Counted from the stretch's first letter, positions 24,491 through 33,858 are shown. The stretch: DNA of 64,000 nt from Chitinophagaceae bacterium UBA1930 (GCA_002337145.1 DDFK01000002.1:1240868-1304867); one strand, 5' to 3'. Notes: generated by a model from the letters alone, not told the origin. Made by a program: numbers and translations.

Positions 24491-25447
24491 TTATTTGTAC
24501 AGTTTGGTTTTTGCACTGCTTCTTTTTATGTACTCGCCCCAGGTTAAGTTGTCTTTGCCCAATTCAAAACTCTTGGCTTTTTCAATGGCAAAATTGGCAG
24601 CGGTTTCCACTACCCATGCAAAATTTTCTTCGCCCACGCTGGCTTTGTCTGCATCTGGTGCAGGGTTGCAAAAATCAATGGCATAAGGCACGCCATCGCG
24701 TAGGGCCAGTTCCACCGTATTGAAATCATAACCCAGGTAACTGTTTATACGCAACACGATATCTTCCATTTCCTTTAGCTTTTCGGGCGTAGGCGTAAAG
24801 TCTGCCACATAACGCAAATGGTGCGGGTTACGGGGCTCGTAAGGCATAATGCGTACATGTTTGCCACCTATGCAATAGCAGCGGTAGTATTCCTCAAAAA
24901 TAATTTCTTCCTGCAACAGCATCACCAGTTGCTTGGTTTCTGCATGTTTCTCAAAAAAGTCCTCAATGCTTTCCAGTTTGTACACATTCTTCCAGCCACC
25001 GCCAGCAAACGGTTTCATGTATGCCGGAAAACCGGTGTAGTTAAAAATGCCTTCCCAGTCCAATGGATAGGCAAGGTTGCTGAACGATTCGTCAGAAGTA
25101 TCATCTGGCAAATCCCTGGAAGGCAATATCACCGTTTTGGGAACAGGTACATCAATCTTTGTAGCCAAACAGTTGTTGAAGAATTTTTCATCTGCACTCC
25201 ACCAAAACGGGTTATTGATTACTGCCGTGCCACATAATGCAGCATTTTTTAAATAGGCCCTATAAAATGGAACGTCTTGACTGATGCGGTCAATGATCAC
25301 GGCATATTCGGTTGGCTCGCCCTGCATCACTTTATCAATCCGTACAGATTCGGCAACAATTCCCGGTATGTTTTTGCTGTTCACGCGTTCAACAAATGCT
25401 TCAGGAAAGCTTCTTTCTTTTCCGTGTAGGATACCAATTTTTTTCAT
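24491..25447 (-). CDS. ATP-grasp ligase (D-Ala-D-Ala-ligase-like)
   Basis: A 318-residue ATP-grasp protein. I start it at 25447 (MKKIGILHGKERSFPEAF) because the N-terminal beta strand of the fold begins there; the frame upstream to 25525 reads poorly. The ATP-binding region has PAYMKPFAGGGWKNVY (about residues 140-155) and LLQEEIIFEEYYRCYCIGGK (about 175-195). The metal site is in YDFNTVELAL and YAIDFCNPAPDAD (about 243-270), where the usual Glu/Asn pair is present as E..N. It should form a carboxyl-amine bond via acyl phosphate; the substrates are unknown. The GCS2 gene lies downstream. Confidence 0.88.
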   Translation of the reverse strand: MKKIGILHGKERSFPEAFVERVNSKNIPGIVAESVRIDKVMQGEPTEYAVIIDRISQDVPFYRAYLKNAALCGTAVINNPFWWSADEKFFNNCLATKIDVPVPKTVILPSRDLPDDTSDESFSNLAYPLDWEGIFNYTGFPAYMKPFAGGGWKNVYKLESIEDFFEKHAETKQLVMLLQEEIIFEEYYRCYCIGGKHVRIMPYEPRNPHHLRYVADFTPTPEKLKEMEDIVLRINSYLGYDFNTVELALRDGVPYAIDFCNPAPDADKASVGEENFAWVVETAANFAIEKAKSFELGKDNLTWGEYIKRSSAKTKLYK

Positions 25448-25617
25448 AACGGTAGTTTTGTTTTGGTTTAAATTGTAGCAATATAATTTCTTTGATTGGC
25501 CAATTGATGCGGTTGTATGGTTCATACATAATCGCTATTCAATATAGAGAAACTTATTTGAATGTCATTATTTTTTTTCGGCGTGAAATCTTCATTAATT
25601 CTTTTGATGCTTTGCCT

Positions 25618-25625
25618 TATTTTTG
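25618..25625 (+). promoter_or_regulatory. -7 promoter box of the esterase gene
   Basis: TATTTTTG matches TAnnTTTG, with six bases between it and the ATG at 25632, so the mRNA leader would be almost absent. Confidence 0.5.
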
Positions 25626-25631
25626 AGAGAT

Positions 25632-26456
25632 ATGCCGGCAGAAAAATCAGTCCCCGTATCAACTGTTATTGTTGAACAGAATACCCTTTATTCGCAGTAC
25701 CTTGAAAGAGATGTACAGGTAGATATTTACCTGCCTGCACATAAGCTGAACCCTACAGAGCAACTGAGCCTATTGCTGATTAACGATGGGCAGGACCTAC
25801 CCAAGATGCCTTTTGACGAGATATTGGATGAACTGTACAGCAACAATGAAATTGAGCCATTGATTTGTATAGGCATTCATTGTGGGCCAGACAGGAAGCG
25901 TGAATACGGTACGGCCTATAGTGCCGACTACAAAGGCTTTGGCAATAAAGCAGGCCTGTACAACAAGTTCCTTTTTGATGAACTGTTGCCCTTTATACGC
26001 AAACAATACAATACACCTTCGTTTAAGGAAAAATCGTTTGCGGGCTTTTCGTTAGGTGCTTTAAGTGCATTGGATATTGCCTGGAACCATGCAAGTGAGT
26101 TCACAAAGATTGGCGTATTCAGCGGCAGCCTTTGGTGGAGGAGAAAAGGCTATGATGATGGTTATGATGACGAAACGGACCGGTTGATGCATTTGCAGAT
26201 ACGTAAAGGCGTTCTTTACCCCTGGCTGAAATTCTTTATTCAATGCGGTGCATTGGATGAAAAAGCAGACCGTAACAACAATGGCATTATTGACAGCATA
26301 GATGATGCATTGGACCTGATTGTGGAGCTAAAGGCAAAAGGTTTTACCGATGAACATATACGCTATGTGTTATTGGAAGATGGTACCCACGATGTACCTA
26401 CCTGGGCCAAGGCATTTCCTGATTTTTTGAAATGGGGATGGGGTAGAGGCAAGTAG
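25632..26456 (+). CDS. Alpha/beta-hydrolase esterase (Fes/EstD-like)
   Basis: A 274-residue putative esterase starting MPAEKSVPVSTVIVEQ; the ATG at 25632 is preferred to the TTG at 25623, which overlaps the -7 box. The fold is seen in VDIYLPAHKL, LLLINDGQD (oxyanion strand), and the nucleophile elbow AGFSLGALSALD (about residues 138-149, Ser in GFSLG). A C-terminal HDVPTWAKAFPDFLKW supplies the catalytic His. An acidic stretch, GYDDGYDDETD, and DRNNNGIIDSIDD, which looks like a calcium loop, lie between. There is no signal peptide. It is divergent from the ATP-grasp gene and ends in a clear terminator. Confidence 0.88.
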   Translation: MPAEKSVPVSTVIVEQNTLYSQYLERDVQVDIYLPAHKLNPTEQLSLLLINDGQDLPKMPFDEILDELYSNNEIEPLICIGIHCGPDRKREYGTAYSADYKGFGNKAGLYNKFLFDELLPFIRKQYNTPSFKEKSFAGFSLGALSALDIAWNHASEFTKIGVFSGSLWWRRKGYDDGYDDETDRLMHLQIRKGVLYPWLKFFIQCGALDEKADRNNNGIIDSIDDALDLIVELKAKGFTDEHIRYVLLEDGTHDVPTWAKAFPDFLKWGWGRGK

Positions 26457-26490
26457 TTATGAAGTATTATGTAGATAGTATATAAAGTAT

Positions 26491-26519
26491 AAAAAGCCGC
26501 TAACAATAGCGGCTTTTTT
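26491..26519 (+). terminator. Terminator of the esterase gene
   Basis: GCCGCTA (26496-26502) and TAGCGGC (26507-26513) with A5 before and T6 after form a classical hairpin with a 4-nt loop. Confidence 0.9.
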
Positions 26520-26543
26520 GTTGCCTTGTATTTGGTGAAAAAT

Positions 26544-26572
26544 AAAAGCCCCCGATATTATCGGGGGCTTTT
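26544..26572 (-). terminator. Terminator of the Oar-like receptor gene
   Basis: AAAAGCCCCCGATA (26544-26557) is followed by its reverse complement at 26559-26572. On the minus strand the GC-rich stem ends in TTTT, 23 nt beyond the receptor stop codon. Confidence 0.85.
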
Positions 26573-26595
26573 ATAAGGTTATATAGTTCTATCTA

Positions 26596-29500
26596 CTAGA
26601 AGATATATTTCAAGCCCATTTGTAAACCCCAAGTTGTTGAAGTAGAGTTTACGTTTACAAATGTCCTGTCAACCAACTGGCTTACAGTAGCTCCTTGTGG
26701 AGTGTAAGTAGCCAATTGATAAGTAGGTACACCACCTGTAACAGCAACCAGTTTCAATGGGTTGTTTACTACGTAAGACTTCTTGATACCCCAATCGTGG
26801 TTGATCAGGTTAAGGAAGTTTACTACGCTTAGGTTAAACTGTAAAGTATTCCTTTGTTTGCCAACATTGGTAAACAAATCTTGTTGGAAGTTAAAGTCAA
26901 GCCTGTGGTAGAAAGGATATAAAGCACTGTTCCTTTCGGCAATTTTGCCCCTGTGTTTGCTCAGGTAAGGATCTTGCTGAATAAATTTCTCAAAAGCAGC
27001 AGCTTGGTCAGCAGCACTGAATGCAGGGGTTGTACCACTTGCAGGTAATGCTACAAAGTTCATTTCGCTGGTGTTTTTAGGAATGTACATCAAATCCGCA
27101 GTGTTACCATCGTTGTTGATGTCGCCATTGTAGATGTATGTGTACCTACCTTGTGCAGCTCCTTCATAGAAGAAGGTAAAGGTAGATGCCAAGTGTTTGA
27201 TATACTCAACCCTGTAAGAAAGGGTAGCAACTACCCTGTGTGGCATTGCAAATAATGAGTTGTTCAATTGTTGGTCGTTCTGTGTTTTGGCAGTTGCGTT
27301 ACCGCTCCAAACAGATGATGCTTGGCTACCTGGGTTTGCAGTAACATCAGCAGCATAAGTATAAGTATAGGCCAATGAACCGTAGAAGCCTTTAGACATG
27401 CTTTTTGAAACCTGTGCTGTTAAAGCTATAGAGCCACCTTTATTTGTATTTTCCAATACTGTAGCATTGGTAATTGCTGTATTTACCCTTCTGGCAGTAG
27501 TAGTGTTGCTGTAGTAGCCACGAATATCACCTGGGGCAATTGTTACAGTTGCATCTGGTGCTTTTTGGTTTGCATTACGCATTACTGGATCATTGATGTC
27601 TTTTGTAATCAATGCTTCCAATGTGTAGGACCATCCTTTACCTAACTGTTGGTCAACAGCAATGTTTGTACGCCAAACTTGTGGGAACTTGAAGTTTGGA
27701 TCGGTAACAGCAAATGTGCTTGAAGCTACACTTCCTGCAGTTTTTGGAAACTGGGCAGGGTTCAAAGTGCTGTTGTAGAAAGGATTGTATGCATGTGGAT
27801 CTGGGTTGAACAAGAAATTAGACAAATCCGAAGTTGCAGTGATCAAAGATCCGTATTGGTACATACCACTGTTTGAAGGAACGTTTGTCAGGTACACAAA
27901 AGGAATACGTCCTGTAAACAGACCTGTACCACCACGTATGATTTGGCTCTTGTCGCCATTCACATCCCAACGGAATGAAGCCCTTGGAGAGAAGTACCAT
28001 GTGGCTTTAGGGAACATACCAGTTGAGTAGTGTGTAGTGTTGCCATTCTTATCCAAAAGGTTCAACGCAGTAATTGCTGGGTTTTCCAATGGTTGTTCTG
28101 GGTAAGAAGGACGGTCAACCCTTAAGCCATAAGTCAATTTGAAACGAGGGTTAACGTTCACTTCGTCCTGAAGATATACACCCAGTTGACCAATTTTCAT
28201 GTTAGCTGAAAACACAGCGTCCTGGCCAGGAATCAAAGAATAAGTTTGAGAGAATAATTTAGGGGCCCTGTTGTTGATAAAATCATCCAAAGAACCAAAT
28301 ACATAGTAACCTTGAGAACCAGCCATAAACATGTTACCCACTTTTTGGTACTCATAAGTAAGACCAGCAGTCAATGTATGTTTACCTGCAAAATAGGTAA
28401 AGTTGTCAGTAACGTTGTACACGTCATTGATAACTTGGTTGTTGTTACCGTTAAATGGTTCGTTACCAAAGCTCATGTAGTTGTTTTTGCTACCCGCAGT
28501 AAGACCCATAATGTCTACGAAAGGAAAAACGGCACCATCGTGGTCTTTGATTGAACTGATCTTGGTAATAGTTGCAATAAACTGGTTTGCAAACTTGCCA
28601 TGGAAGTTGCTGTTCAGTTCCAATGAACCAGACCTTACTTTATCAATAATATTGTAGTTGATGTTCTGGAAACCAAATGTGTTTACACCAAAACGGGATG
28701 ATGTATAAGAAATGATGCTTGATTGGCTGCTAGCACCATTGATACCACCACTTGGGCTGATGATAGACTGACCAGTGTTCCTGAAGTCGTTGAACTTTAA
28801 AGTAAGTTTATGGCTAGAGCTGATGTTCCAGTCCAATTTGGCCAATACTTTATAGTTCTTGCTTTGCAATGCATCAAAGTTGTCGTATTTACCTGGGTTG
28901 AAACCGTATTTGCTAACCAGGTAGTTCGAAAGTTTTGCCAACGAGTCAACTGGAACGTTGGATGTGGTACCGTTACCAGAACCACCTTTTGGTGAATAGG
29001 TGATACCTGGAGAGCTTGATTTTTCGCTTTCGGCAGTTACAAAGAAAAACAATTTGTTCTTGATGATTGGTCCACCGATGGTTGCACCATAGATTTTTGT
29101 GCTGGCAGCGGGAGGATCTGATAATTTGGTACCTGCTACATTCAAACCGTTATAGCTTTGGTCGCGATAAACGCCATAAACGCTACCGTGAAAAGTGTTG
29201 GTACCGCTTTTGGTGATTGCATTGATAGCAGCACCAGTAAAACCGGATTGTTTTACATCGTATGGAGAAACATTCACTGAAATTTCCTGAAACGCATCCA
29301 AAGAAATCGGGTTACCGCCACCTGGAAGCAAATCAGTGCTCAAACCGAAGTTGTTGTTCAGGTTGGCACCATCCACAGTTACGTTGTTCATCCTGGCATC
29401 CCTACCGGCAAAGCTTGTTCCGCTTGCTTGTGGGGTTAAACGGGTGAAATCGGTAATGCTTCTGCTGATAGTTGGCAAGGTTTGCATTTGTGCCAAGCTA

Positions 29501-29913
29501 ATGTTGGTACTTGCACCAGTTTTGTCCAATGCCGATTTACGCTTGGTACCGCTTACTGTTACACCCACCAATTCGCCAGATGTGCTACTTAAGTCGGCAA
29601 CAATGTCGTAGGTTTCACCCAAAGGAATTGAAAAGCCTTCCACTACATAGGTCTTAAAACCTACATATTCCACTGTTACTTTGTACGGGCCACCTGCACG
29701 TAAACCAGGAAGGTTGAAAGTACCTCCTTTTTTACTTACAGTTGAGTACAGGGTACCTGATGGTAAGTGTGTCACTTTAATTGAAGCCCCTTCTAATTTC
29801 TGTCCTTTGGAAGCCACCGTACCCGTAATGGTACTGGTAGTAACCTGTGCAAACATTGCCATCGGCAACATGAATAGCAGCACGGCTAATTGTAAAATTC
29901 TTTTACTAAGCAT
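26596..29913 (-). CDS. Oar-like TonB-dependent outer-membrane receptor
   Basis: A 1,105-residue outer-membrane protein. Residues 1-22 are a signal peptide (LPMAMFAQ). A CarboxypepD_reg domain runs to about residue 105 (TITGTVASKGQKLEGASIKV), followed by a plug with LPTISRSITDFTRLTPQASG and ARMNNVTVDGANLNNNFGLS (about 147-192) and GFTGAAINAITKSGTNTFHG. The remainder is a large barrel ending in a C-terminal Phe (MGLKYIF). The plug text is that of the Oar family, named from Myxococcus; in Bacteroidota such receptors are abundant and some take part in protein or peptide uptake. No SusD partner is adjacent. Its regular codon choice suggests strong expression. Confidence 0.93.
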   Translation of the reverse strand: MLSKRILQLAVLLFMLPMAMFAQVTTSTITGTVASKGQKLEGASIKVTHLPSGTLYSTVSKKGGTFNLPGLRAGGPYKVTVEYVGFKTYVVEGFSIPLGETYDIVADLSSTSGELVGVTVSGTKRKSALDKTGASTNISLAQMQTLPTISRSITDFTRLTPQASGTSFAGRDARMNNVTVDGANLNNNFGLSTDLLPGGGNPISLDAFQEISVNVSPYDVKQSGFTGAAINAITKSGTNTFHGSVYGVYRDQSYNGLNVAGTKLSDPPAASTKIYGATIGGPIIKNKLFFFVTAESEKSSSPGITYSPKGGSGNGTTSNVPVDSLAKLSNYLVSKYGFNPGKYDNFDALQSKNYKVLAKLDWNISSSHKLTLKFNDFRNTGQSIISPSGGINGASSQSSIISYTSSRFGVNTFGFQNINYNIIDKVRSGSLELNSNFHGKFANQFIATITKISSIKDHDGAVFPFVDIMGLTAGSKNNYMSFGNEPFNGNNNQVINDVYNVTDNFTYFAGKHTLTAGLTYEYQKVGNMFMAGSQGYYVFGSLDDFINNRAPKLFSQTYSLIPGQDAVFSANMKIGQLGVYLQDEVNVNPRFKLTYGLRVDRPSYPEQPLENPAITALNLLDKNGNTTHYSTGMFPKATWYFSPRASFRWDVNGDKSQIIRGGTGLFTGRIPFVYLTNVPSNSGMYQYGSLITATSDLSNFLFNPDPHAYNPFYNSTLNPAQFPKTAGSVASSTFAVTDPNFKFPQVWRTNIAVDQQLGKGWSYTLEALITKDINDPVMRNANQKAPDATVTIAPGDIRGYYSNTTTARRVNTAITNATVLENTNKGGSIALTAQVSKSMSKGFYGSLAYTYTYAADVTANPGSQASSVWSGNATAKTQNDQQLNNSLFAMPHRVVATLSYRVEYIKHLASTFTFFYEGAAQGRYTYIYNGDINNDGNTADLMYIPKNTSEMNFVALPASGTTPAFSAADQAAAFEKFIQQDPYLSKHRGKIAERNSALYPFYHRLDFNFQQDLFTNVGKQRNTLQFNLSVVNFLNLINHDWGIKKSYVVNNPLKLVAVTGGVPTYQLATYTPQGATVSQLVDRTFVNVNSTSTTWGLQMGLKYIF

Positions 29914-30093
29914 AATGTTAATTTTTCAAGTGCAAAGAAAATGATTTATCCCTTTACATTGTCAATATAATATTAACAAATTATAAGGAATGCCCTAACA
30001 ATGCTTTGACAACTTGCAAGTGTTTTTAGCTGCAATGAGTTACGAACAAAGGAAATACGGATTGGGGATAAACATACTTATAAGCATCAATTG

Positions 30094-30101
30094 TACATTT
30101 G
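30094..30101 (+). promoter_or_regulatory. -7 promoter box of ribBA
   Basis: TACATTTG matches TAnnTTTG, 16 nt before the ATG at 30118. No FMN-riboswitch-like sequence is visible in the 204 nt between the receptor and ribBA. Confidence 0.5.
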
Positions 30102-30117
30102 CGGTTCAATATCATAT

Positions 30118-31317
30118 ATGTTAGATACGATTACAGCAGCAATTGAGGAGATAAGGCAGGGAAAAATGGTTATTGTGGTGGATGATGAAGACCGTGAAAA
30201 CGAAGGCGACTTTATTATAGCAGCAAACTTTGCCACACCCGAAGCCGTAAACTTTATGGCCAGGGAAGGCCGTGGACTTATTTGCGTGGCATTGACCGAA
30301 AAAAGATGCGAAGAGCTTGATTTACAGCCAATGGTACAATCCAATACCTCTTTGCACGAAACAGCCTTTACGGTTTCGGTTGATTTGGTAAGGGAAGATA
30401 CCACTACTGGCATTTCGGCACAGGATAGGGCAAAAACTATTGAGGCCCTGATCAATCCCAATACCAAACCTGCCGAATTGGGCAGGCCGGGACATATCTT
30501 TCCCTTAAAGGCCAAAAATGGGGGAGTATTAAGAAGGACAGGCCATACGGAAGCTGCGGTTGATCTATCAAGACTGGCCGGTTTGGAGCCTGCCGGTGCT
30601 TTGGTGGAAGTAATGAATGAAGACGGCACAATGGCCAGGTTACCGCAACTGATAGAAATAGCTAAGAAATTCAACCTGAAAATTGTTTCGATAAAGGACC
30701 TGATAGAATATAGGCTACAGCAGGACAGCTTGATTGAAGAAGTGGTACGTGTGGACATGCCTACTAAATATGGTCACTTTGTACTGGCTGCTTTTAAGGA
30801 AAAAATTAGCGGTGCCGAGCATTTGGCATTGATGAAGGGAACCTGGCAAAAAGACGAACCCGTGCTGACAAGGGTACATAGCAGTTGCTTTACGGGCGAT
30901 ATTTTGGGAAGCTTTAGGTGCGACTGTGGCGAGCAATTGGCCAAAGCCATGCAAATGGTTGAAAAAGAAGGCAAAGGGCTTATCGTTTACATGAACCAAG
31001 AGGGCAGGGGTATTGGCCTGATGAACAAATTGAAAGCATACAAACTGCAGGAAGAAGGAATGGATACCGTAGAAGCCAACCTGCATTTGGGTTTTGGCAT
31101 GGATGAAAGGGATTATGGCGTTGGTGCACAGATACTTCGCCATTTGAACGTGACACAATTGAAACTGATGAGCAATAACCCCCGCAAGCGTGCTGCTTTA
31201 AAGGGCTATGGCTTGGAAGTGGTAGAAATTGTGCCTATTGAAGTGGCAGCTAACCCGCATAACGAAAAATACCTGGCTACCAAGCGTGATAAAATGGGAC
31301 ACGAAATATTAGGATAG
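30118..31317 (+). CDS. ribBA: Bifunctional DHBP synthase / GTP cyclohydrolase II
   Basis: A 399-residue fusion that supplies both precursors of riboflavin. The RibB half (about residues 1-200) makes 3,4-dihydroxy-2-butanone 4-phosphate and has VVDDEDRENEGDFI (about 22-35) and LGRPGHIFPL. The RibA half (about 205-399) opens GTP and has the zinc triad in HSSCFTGDILGSFRCDCGEQ and the arginine finger segment NQEGRGIGLMNK. I start at the ATG at 30118 (MLDTITAAIEEIRQGK); the in-frame TTG at 30091 lies upstream of the -7 box. No other rib gene is in the window. A bidirectional terminator follows. Confidence 0.97.
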   Translation: MLDTITAAIEEIRQGKMVIVVDDEDRENEGDFIIAANFATPEAVNFMAREGRGLICVALTEKRCEELDLQPMVQSNTSLHETAFTVSVDLVREDTTTGISAQDRAKTIEALINPNTKPAELGRPGHIFPLKAKNGGVLRRTGHTEAAVDLSRLAGLEPAGALVEVMNEDGTMARLPQLIEIAKKFNLKIVSIKDLIEYRLQQDSLIEEVVRVDMPTKYGHFVLAAFKEKISGAEHLALMKGTWQKDEPVLTRVHSSCFTGDILGSFRCDCGEQLAKAMQMVEKEGKGLIVYMNQEGRGIGLMNKLKAYKLQEEGMDTVEANLHLGFGMDERDYGVGAQILRHLNVTQLKLMSNNPRKRAALKGYGLEVVEIVPIEVAANPHNEKYLATKRDKMGHEILG

Positions 31318-31338
31318 TAATTTTAAAAGCAAATATTC

Positions 31339-31386
31339 AATGCTCCATATTCAATTTTCATGGATTGAATATGGAGCATTTGTTTT
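31339..31386. terminator. Bidirectional terminator between ribBA and NUDIX gene
   Basis: A 17-bp perfect stem: AATGCTCCATATTCAAT (31339-31355) with its exact reverse complement at 31364-31380, loop 8 nt, followed by TGTTTTT on the plus strand. The NUDIX gene converges on it. Confidence 0.88.
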
Positions 31387-31392
31387 TATAGG

Positions 31393-31857
31393 CTATTTGC
31401 TAAAACGCTCTTTCAATTGCCTTACGGCGATTTTATCGATGGGTAGATGCACGGAATTTTCGTTGAGGTCGCTCCAGTTGACCCAGCGGAATACTTCGCT
31501 TTGGCCTTGCGGATCGGCAATCTGGTGCGGTTCAAAATTGAATGCTGTTGTTTGGGTTTGCAGTTGTATGGGCTCTTGGGCGTGAACAAAATAGTAGATG
31601 CAAATGATCTGGTCTTTGTTATTGAAGGCTGAAATCTGGAAAAAATCGGTTGTGTAGATATGCTCACCAATCTCCACATCAAGATTGGTTTCTTCTTTGA
31701 ATTCCCTTTTTAAACAGTCCTTGGTGCCTTCGCCAAACTCAAGCCCGCCGCCGGGAAATTTGGTGAAGTAATTGCCACGTATAAACTCATCGCTAACCAG
31801 TACACGTTTGTTACTGTCTATTAAAATTCCGTAAACACGTACATTGAAACTGGGCAT
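31393..31857 (-). CDS. NUDIX hydrolase
   Basis: A 154-residue NUDIX-fold protein that should hydrolyse a nucleoside-diphosphate-linked compound. The NUDIX box GGLEFGEGTKDCLKREFKEE (about residues 37-56), continuing TNLDV, keeps the metal-binding REFKEE core, but the final Gly of the consensus GU is replaced by Asn. The segment RVLVSDEFIRGNYFTKFPGG precedes it. There are no extra domains, so the substrate cannot be predicted. It converges on ribBA and is 95 nt downstream of the CorA gene on the same strand. Confidence 0.92.
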   Translation of the reverse strand: MPSFNVRVYGILIDSNKRVLVSDEFIRGNYFTKFPGGGLEFGEGTKDCLKREFKEETNLDVEIGEHIYTTDFFQISAFNNKDQIICIYYFVHAQEPIQLQTQTTAFNFEPHQIADPQGQSEVFRWVNWSDLNENSVHLPIDKIAVRQLKERFSK

Positions 31858-31952
31858 TGCTATGGAAGTTAATTGTGGGGCATTGTTACAGGCGTTGATG
31901 GGTGCGACGCCGTAAATGTTGAATGATGATCAGCAGTTGGTTACCAAAATTT

Positions 31953-32891
31953 TTAGAACCATTTCTTTTTCATGAAGTACCAGCTAATAATCACCGAAAC
32001 GATCAATGATAGAATGATGGGAATATAAAATGCATGTGGCGAATGCATATAAGGTATCTCCACGTTCATGCCATACACGCTGGCCACCAATGCAGGCAGC
32101 GAAAGTATGATGGTGATGGAAGTTAACCGCTTCATGACGTTGTTGAGGTTATTGCTGATAACGCTGGCAAAGGCATCCAATGTACTGGTGAGTATATTGG
32201 TGTAGATGTTGGCCATTTCAACCGCCTGGCTGGTATCTACAATCAGGTCGTTCAGAAATTCCCTTTCATCATCGGTAAGGCTGAGGAAATTGGTGCGTTC
32301 CAGTTTCAGCATCAACAGTTCGTTGCTACGCAAAGCGGTCATGAAATACACAAGGCTTTTTTGTATACGCATTAAATTCAACAAGTCTTCGTTGCTGTTG
32401 CTTTCGTACAGGCTCGATTCGTATTGGTTGCGGCGGTGGTTGATCTGTTTTAGGTAGTCGAGGAAGTCCTGCACAATTTTTTCAAAAATCTTCAGCACCA
32501 TCATGTTGCGTTTTTCGGGATGGCGTTTCTGGAAGGTGCTCAGGAACTTTTTGATGGCACCGTTATCGAACGAATTAACGGTAATGATCTGGTTATGCGT
32601 TAAAATGATGCAGATGGGGATGGTGATGTAAAAAGCATCGCTGTCGTTAAAGGAATTGTTTTCTGTTGGGGTTTTGAGTACAATGAATTTTACATTGTCT
32701 TCCACTTCGTAACGTGGGCGTTCGTCTATGTCCAGCGAGTCACGCAGGAACTCAATAGGTATATCCAGGTTTTCGCTCAATTCTACAAACTCTTCTTCCC
32801 TAAAAGGCGGCACAAGGTTTACCCAGGTATTTACACCGGGTTTGTCTACTTCTACCGTTTGCTGATTGATGTTCTGGAAGTACTGGATCAT
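31953..32891 (-). CDS. CorA-family divalent-cation transporter
   Basis: A 312-residue CorA-type channel for Mg2+ or a related ion. A large cytoplasmic N-terminal domain (about residues 1-245) with long helices leads to two C-terminal transmembrane segments, LTSITIILSLPALVASVYGM (about 257-276) and YIPIILSLIVSVIISWYFM, joined by a short loop. The signature YGMN (about residues 274-277) forms the selectivity filter, and the C-terminus KKKWF is positively charged and cytoplasmic, as in the family. Length is normal. It stands alone between the NUDIX gene and dapF. Confidence 0.94.
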   Translation of the reverse strand: MIQYFQNINQQTVEVDKPGVNTWVNLVPPFREEEFVELSENLDIPIEFLRDSLDIDERPRYEVEDNVKFIVLKTPTENNSFNDSDAFYITIPICIILTHNQIITVNSFDNGAIKKFLSTFQKRHPEKRNMMVLKIFEKIVQDFLDYLKQINHRRNQYESSLYESNSNEDLLNLMRIQKSLVYFMTALRSNELLMLKLERTNFLSLTDDEREFLNDLIVDTSQAVEMANIYTNILTSTLDAFASVISNNLNNVMKRLTSITIILSLPALVASVYGMNVEIPYMHSPHAFYIPIILSLIVSVIISWYFMKKKWF

Positions 32892-33024
32892 GGGAATGGT
32901 ACTGAAAATAATGGGTGATGAATAGAGCCGTTACCAGCACGAAAATAAAGGTTGTGTATGTTACAGAAATAGCAGCAGCATGAAATAATAATCAATATTG
33001 AATTTGAGTTGCCGTTATCAATTA

Positions 33025-33810
33025 TCAATTAAATTCCACCTCGCCTTTAAACACAAATGTTGCAGGGCCGCATAGCCAGATATTGGTAAATGTTTCCTCA
33101 TCAACTTTATTGAATTCAACCGCCAGGAAGCCGCCTTTTGTTTTTACCTCAATACGGTTGAAGCCTTTGTCGTTATGGGCAAACACGAGTGCACTTGCCG
33201 TAACGCCCGTGCCGCAGCTATAGGTCTCATCTTCCACGCCACGTTCGTAGGTGCGTACCATGATGGTATCATCATCTATCTGCTGCACAAAATTTACATT
33301 GATGCCTTTTTCTTTGAACTCCTTGCTGTAGCGTATCTCTTTACCTTCCTTCACCACATCAATACTCATGATGTCGTCAACGGTATCGATATAATGTGGC
33401 GAGCCTGTATCGAGCACAAAATTGCCCGACCTTGAATCCACGCCGTTTACATCTTTCATTTTTAAATGTACCCAGTTACGGTCACCAAATTCTGCTTCAT
33501 GTGCACCATCAATGGCAATAAAATTGTATTTGGATTTAAGTATGCCACAGTCGTGTGCAAACTTTACCAAACACCTGCCACCATTGCCACACATGGTTCC
33601 TTCGCGGCCATCGGCATTGTAGTATTTCATTTCAAAATCGTAGCCTGCGGCAGATTGCAACAGCATCAGTCCATCGGCACCGATGCCAAACCTCCTGTCG
33701 CAGAGTTCATTGACCTGTTCGGTGGTTAGTTCAATGTTGTTGCTTCTGTTGTCAATGATCACAAAATCGTTGCCAGTGCCTTGGTATTTGGAAAATTTAA
33801 TTAGCTGCAT
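33025..33810 (-). CDS. dapF: Diaminopimelate epimerase
   Basis: A 261-residue enzyme that converts LL- to meso-diaminopimelate for lysine and peptidoglycan synthesis. The start at 33810 gives MQLIKFSKYQGTGNDFVIID, the usual N-terminus; an upstream Met at 33846 would add 12 unlikely residues. The two catalytic cysteines are present, Cys74 in GTMCGNGGRC and a second in DETYSCGTGVTASA (about residues 200-213). GADGLMLL (about 45-52) is also conserved. An S23-like gene with flanking repeats lies just upstream on the same strand. Confidence 0.97.
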   Translation of the reverse strand: MQLIKFSKYQGTGNDFVIIDNRSNNIELTTEQVNELCDRRFGIGADGLMLLQSAAGYDFEMKYYNADGREGTMCGNGGRCLVKFAHDCGILKSKYNFIAIDGAHEAEFGDRNWVHLKMKDVNGVDSRSGNFVLDTGSPHYIDTVDDIMSIDVVKEGKEIRYSKEFKEKGINVNFVQQIDDDTIMVRTYERGVEDETYSCGTGVTASALVFAHNDKGFNRIEVKTKGGFLAVEFNKVDEETFTNIWLCGPATFVFKGEVEFN

Positions 33811-33834
33811 TATATAATTGAATGATTGGTAAAA

Positions 33835-33858
33835 CGTGAATCGCAAGTCGTGATCCGC
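33835..33858. repeat. Left inverted repeat of the S23-like cassette
   Basis: The sequence begins CGTGAATCG and resembles the reverse complement of the right-hand repeat (34265-34289) at about 17 of 24 positions. It sits 3 nt beyond the stop codon of the four-helix-bundle gene. Confidence 0.55.

Noticed and set aside
29914..30117. FMN riboswitch upstream of ribBA
   Set aside because: The AT-rich gap has none of the conserved FMN-element words and the -7 box is only 16 nt from the ATG, leaving no room for it.
30715..31158. 147-codon antisense open frame in ribBA
   Set aside because: It opposes the conserved RibA domain and has no independent start or promoter signal.
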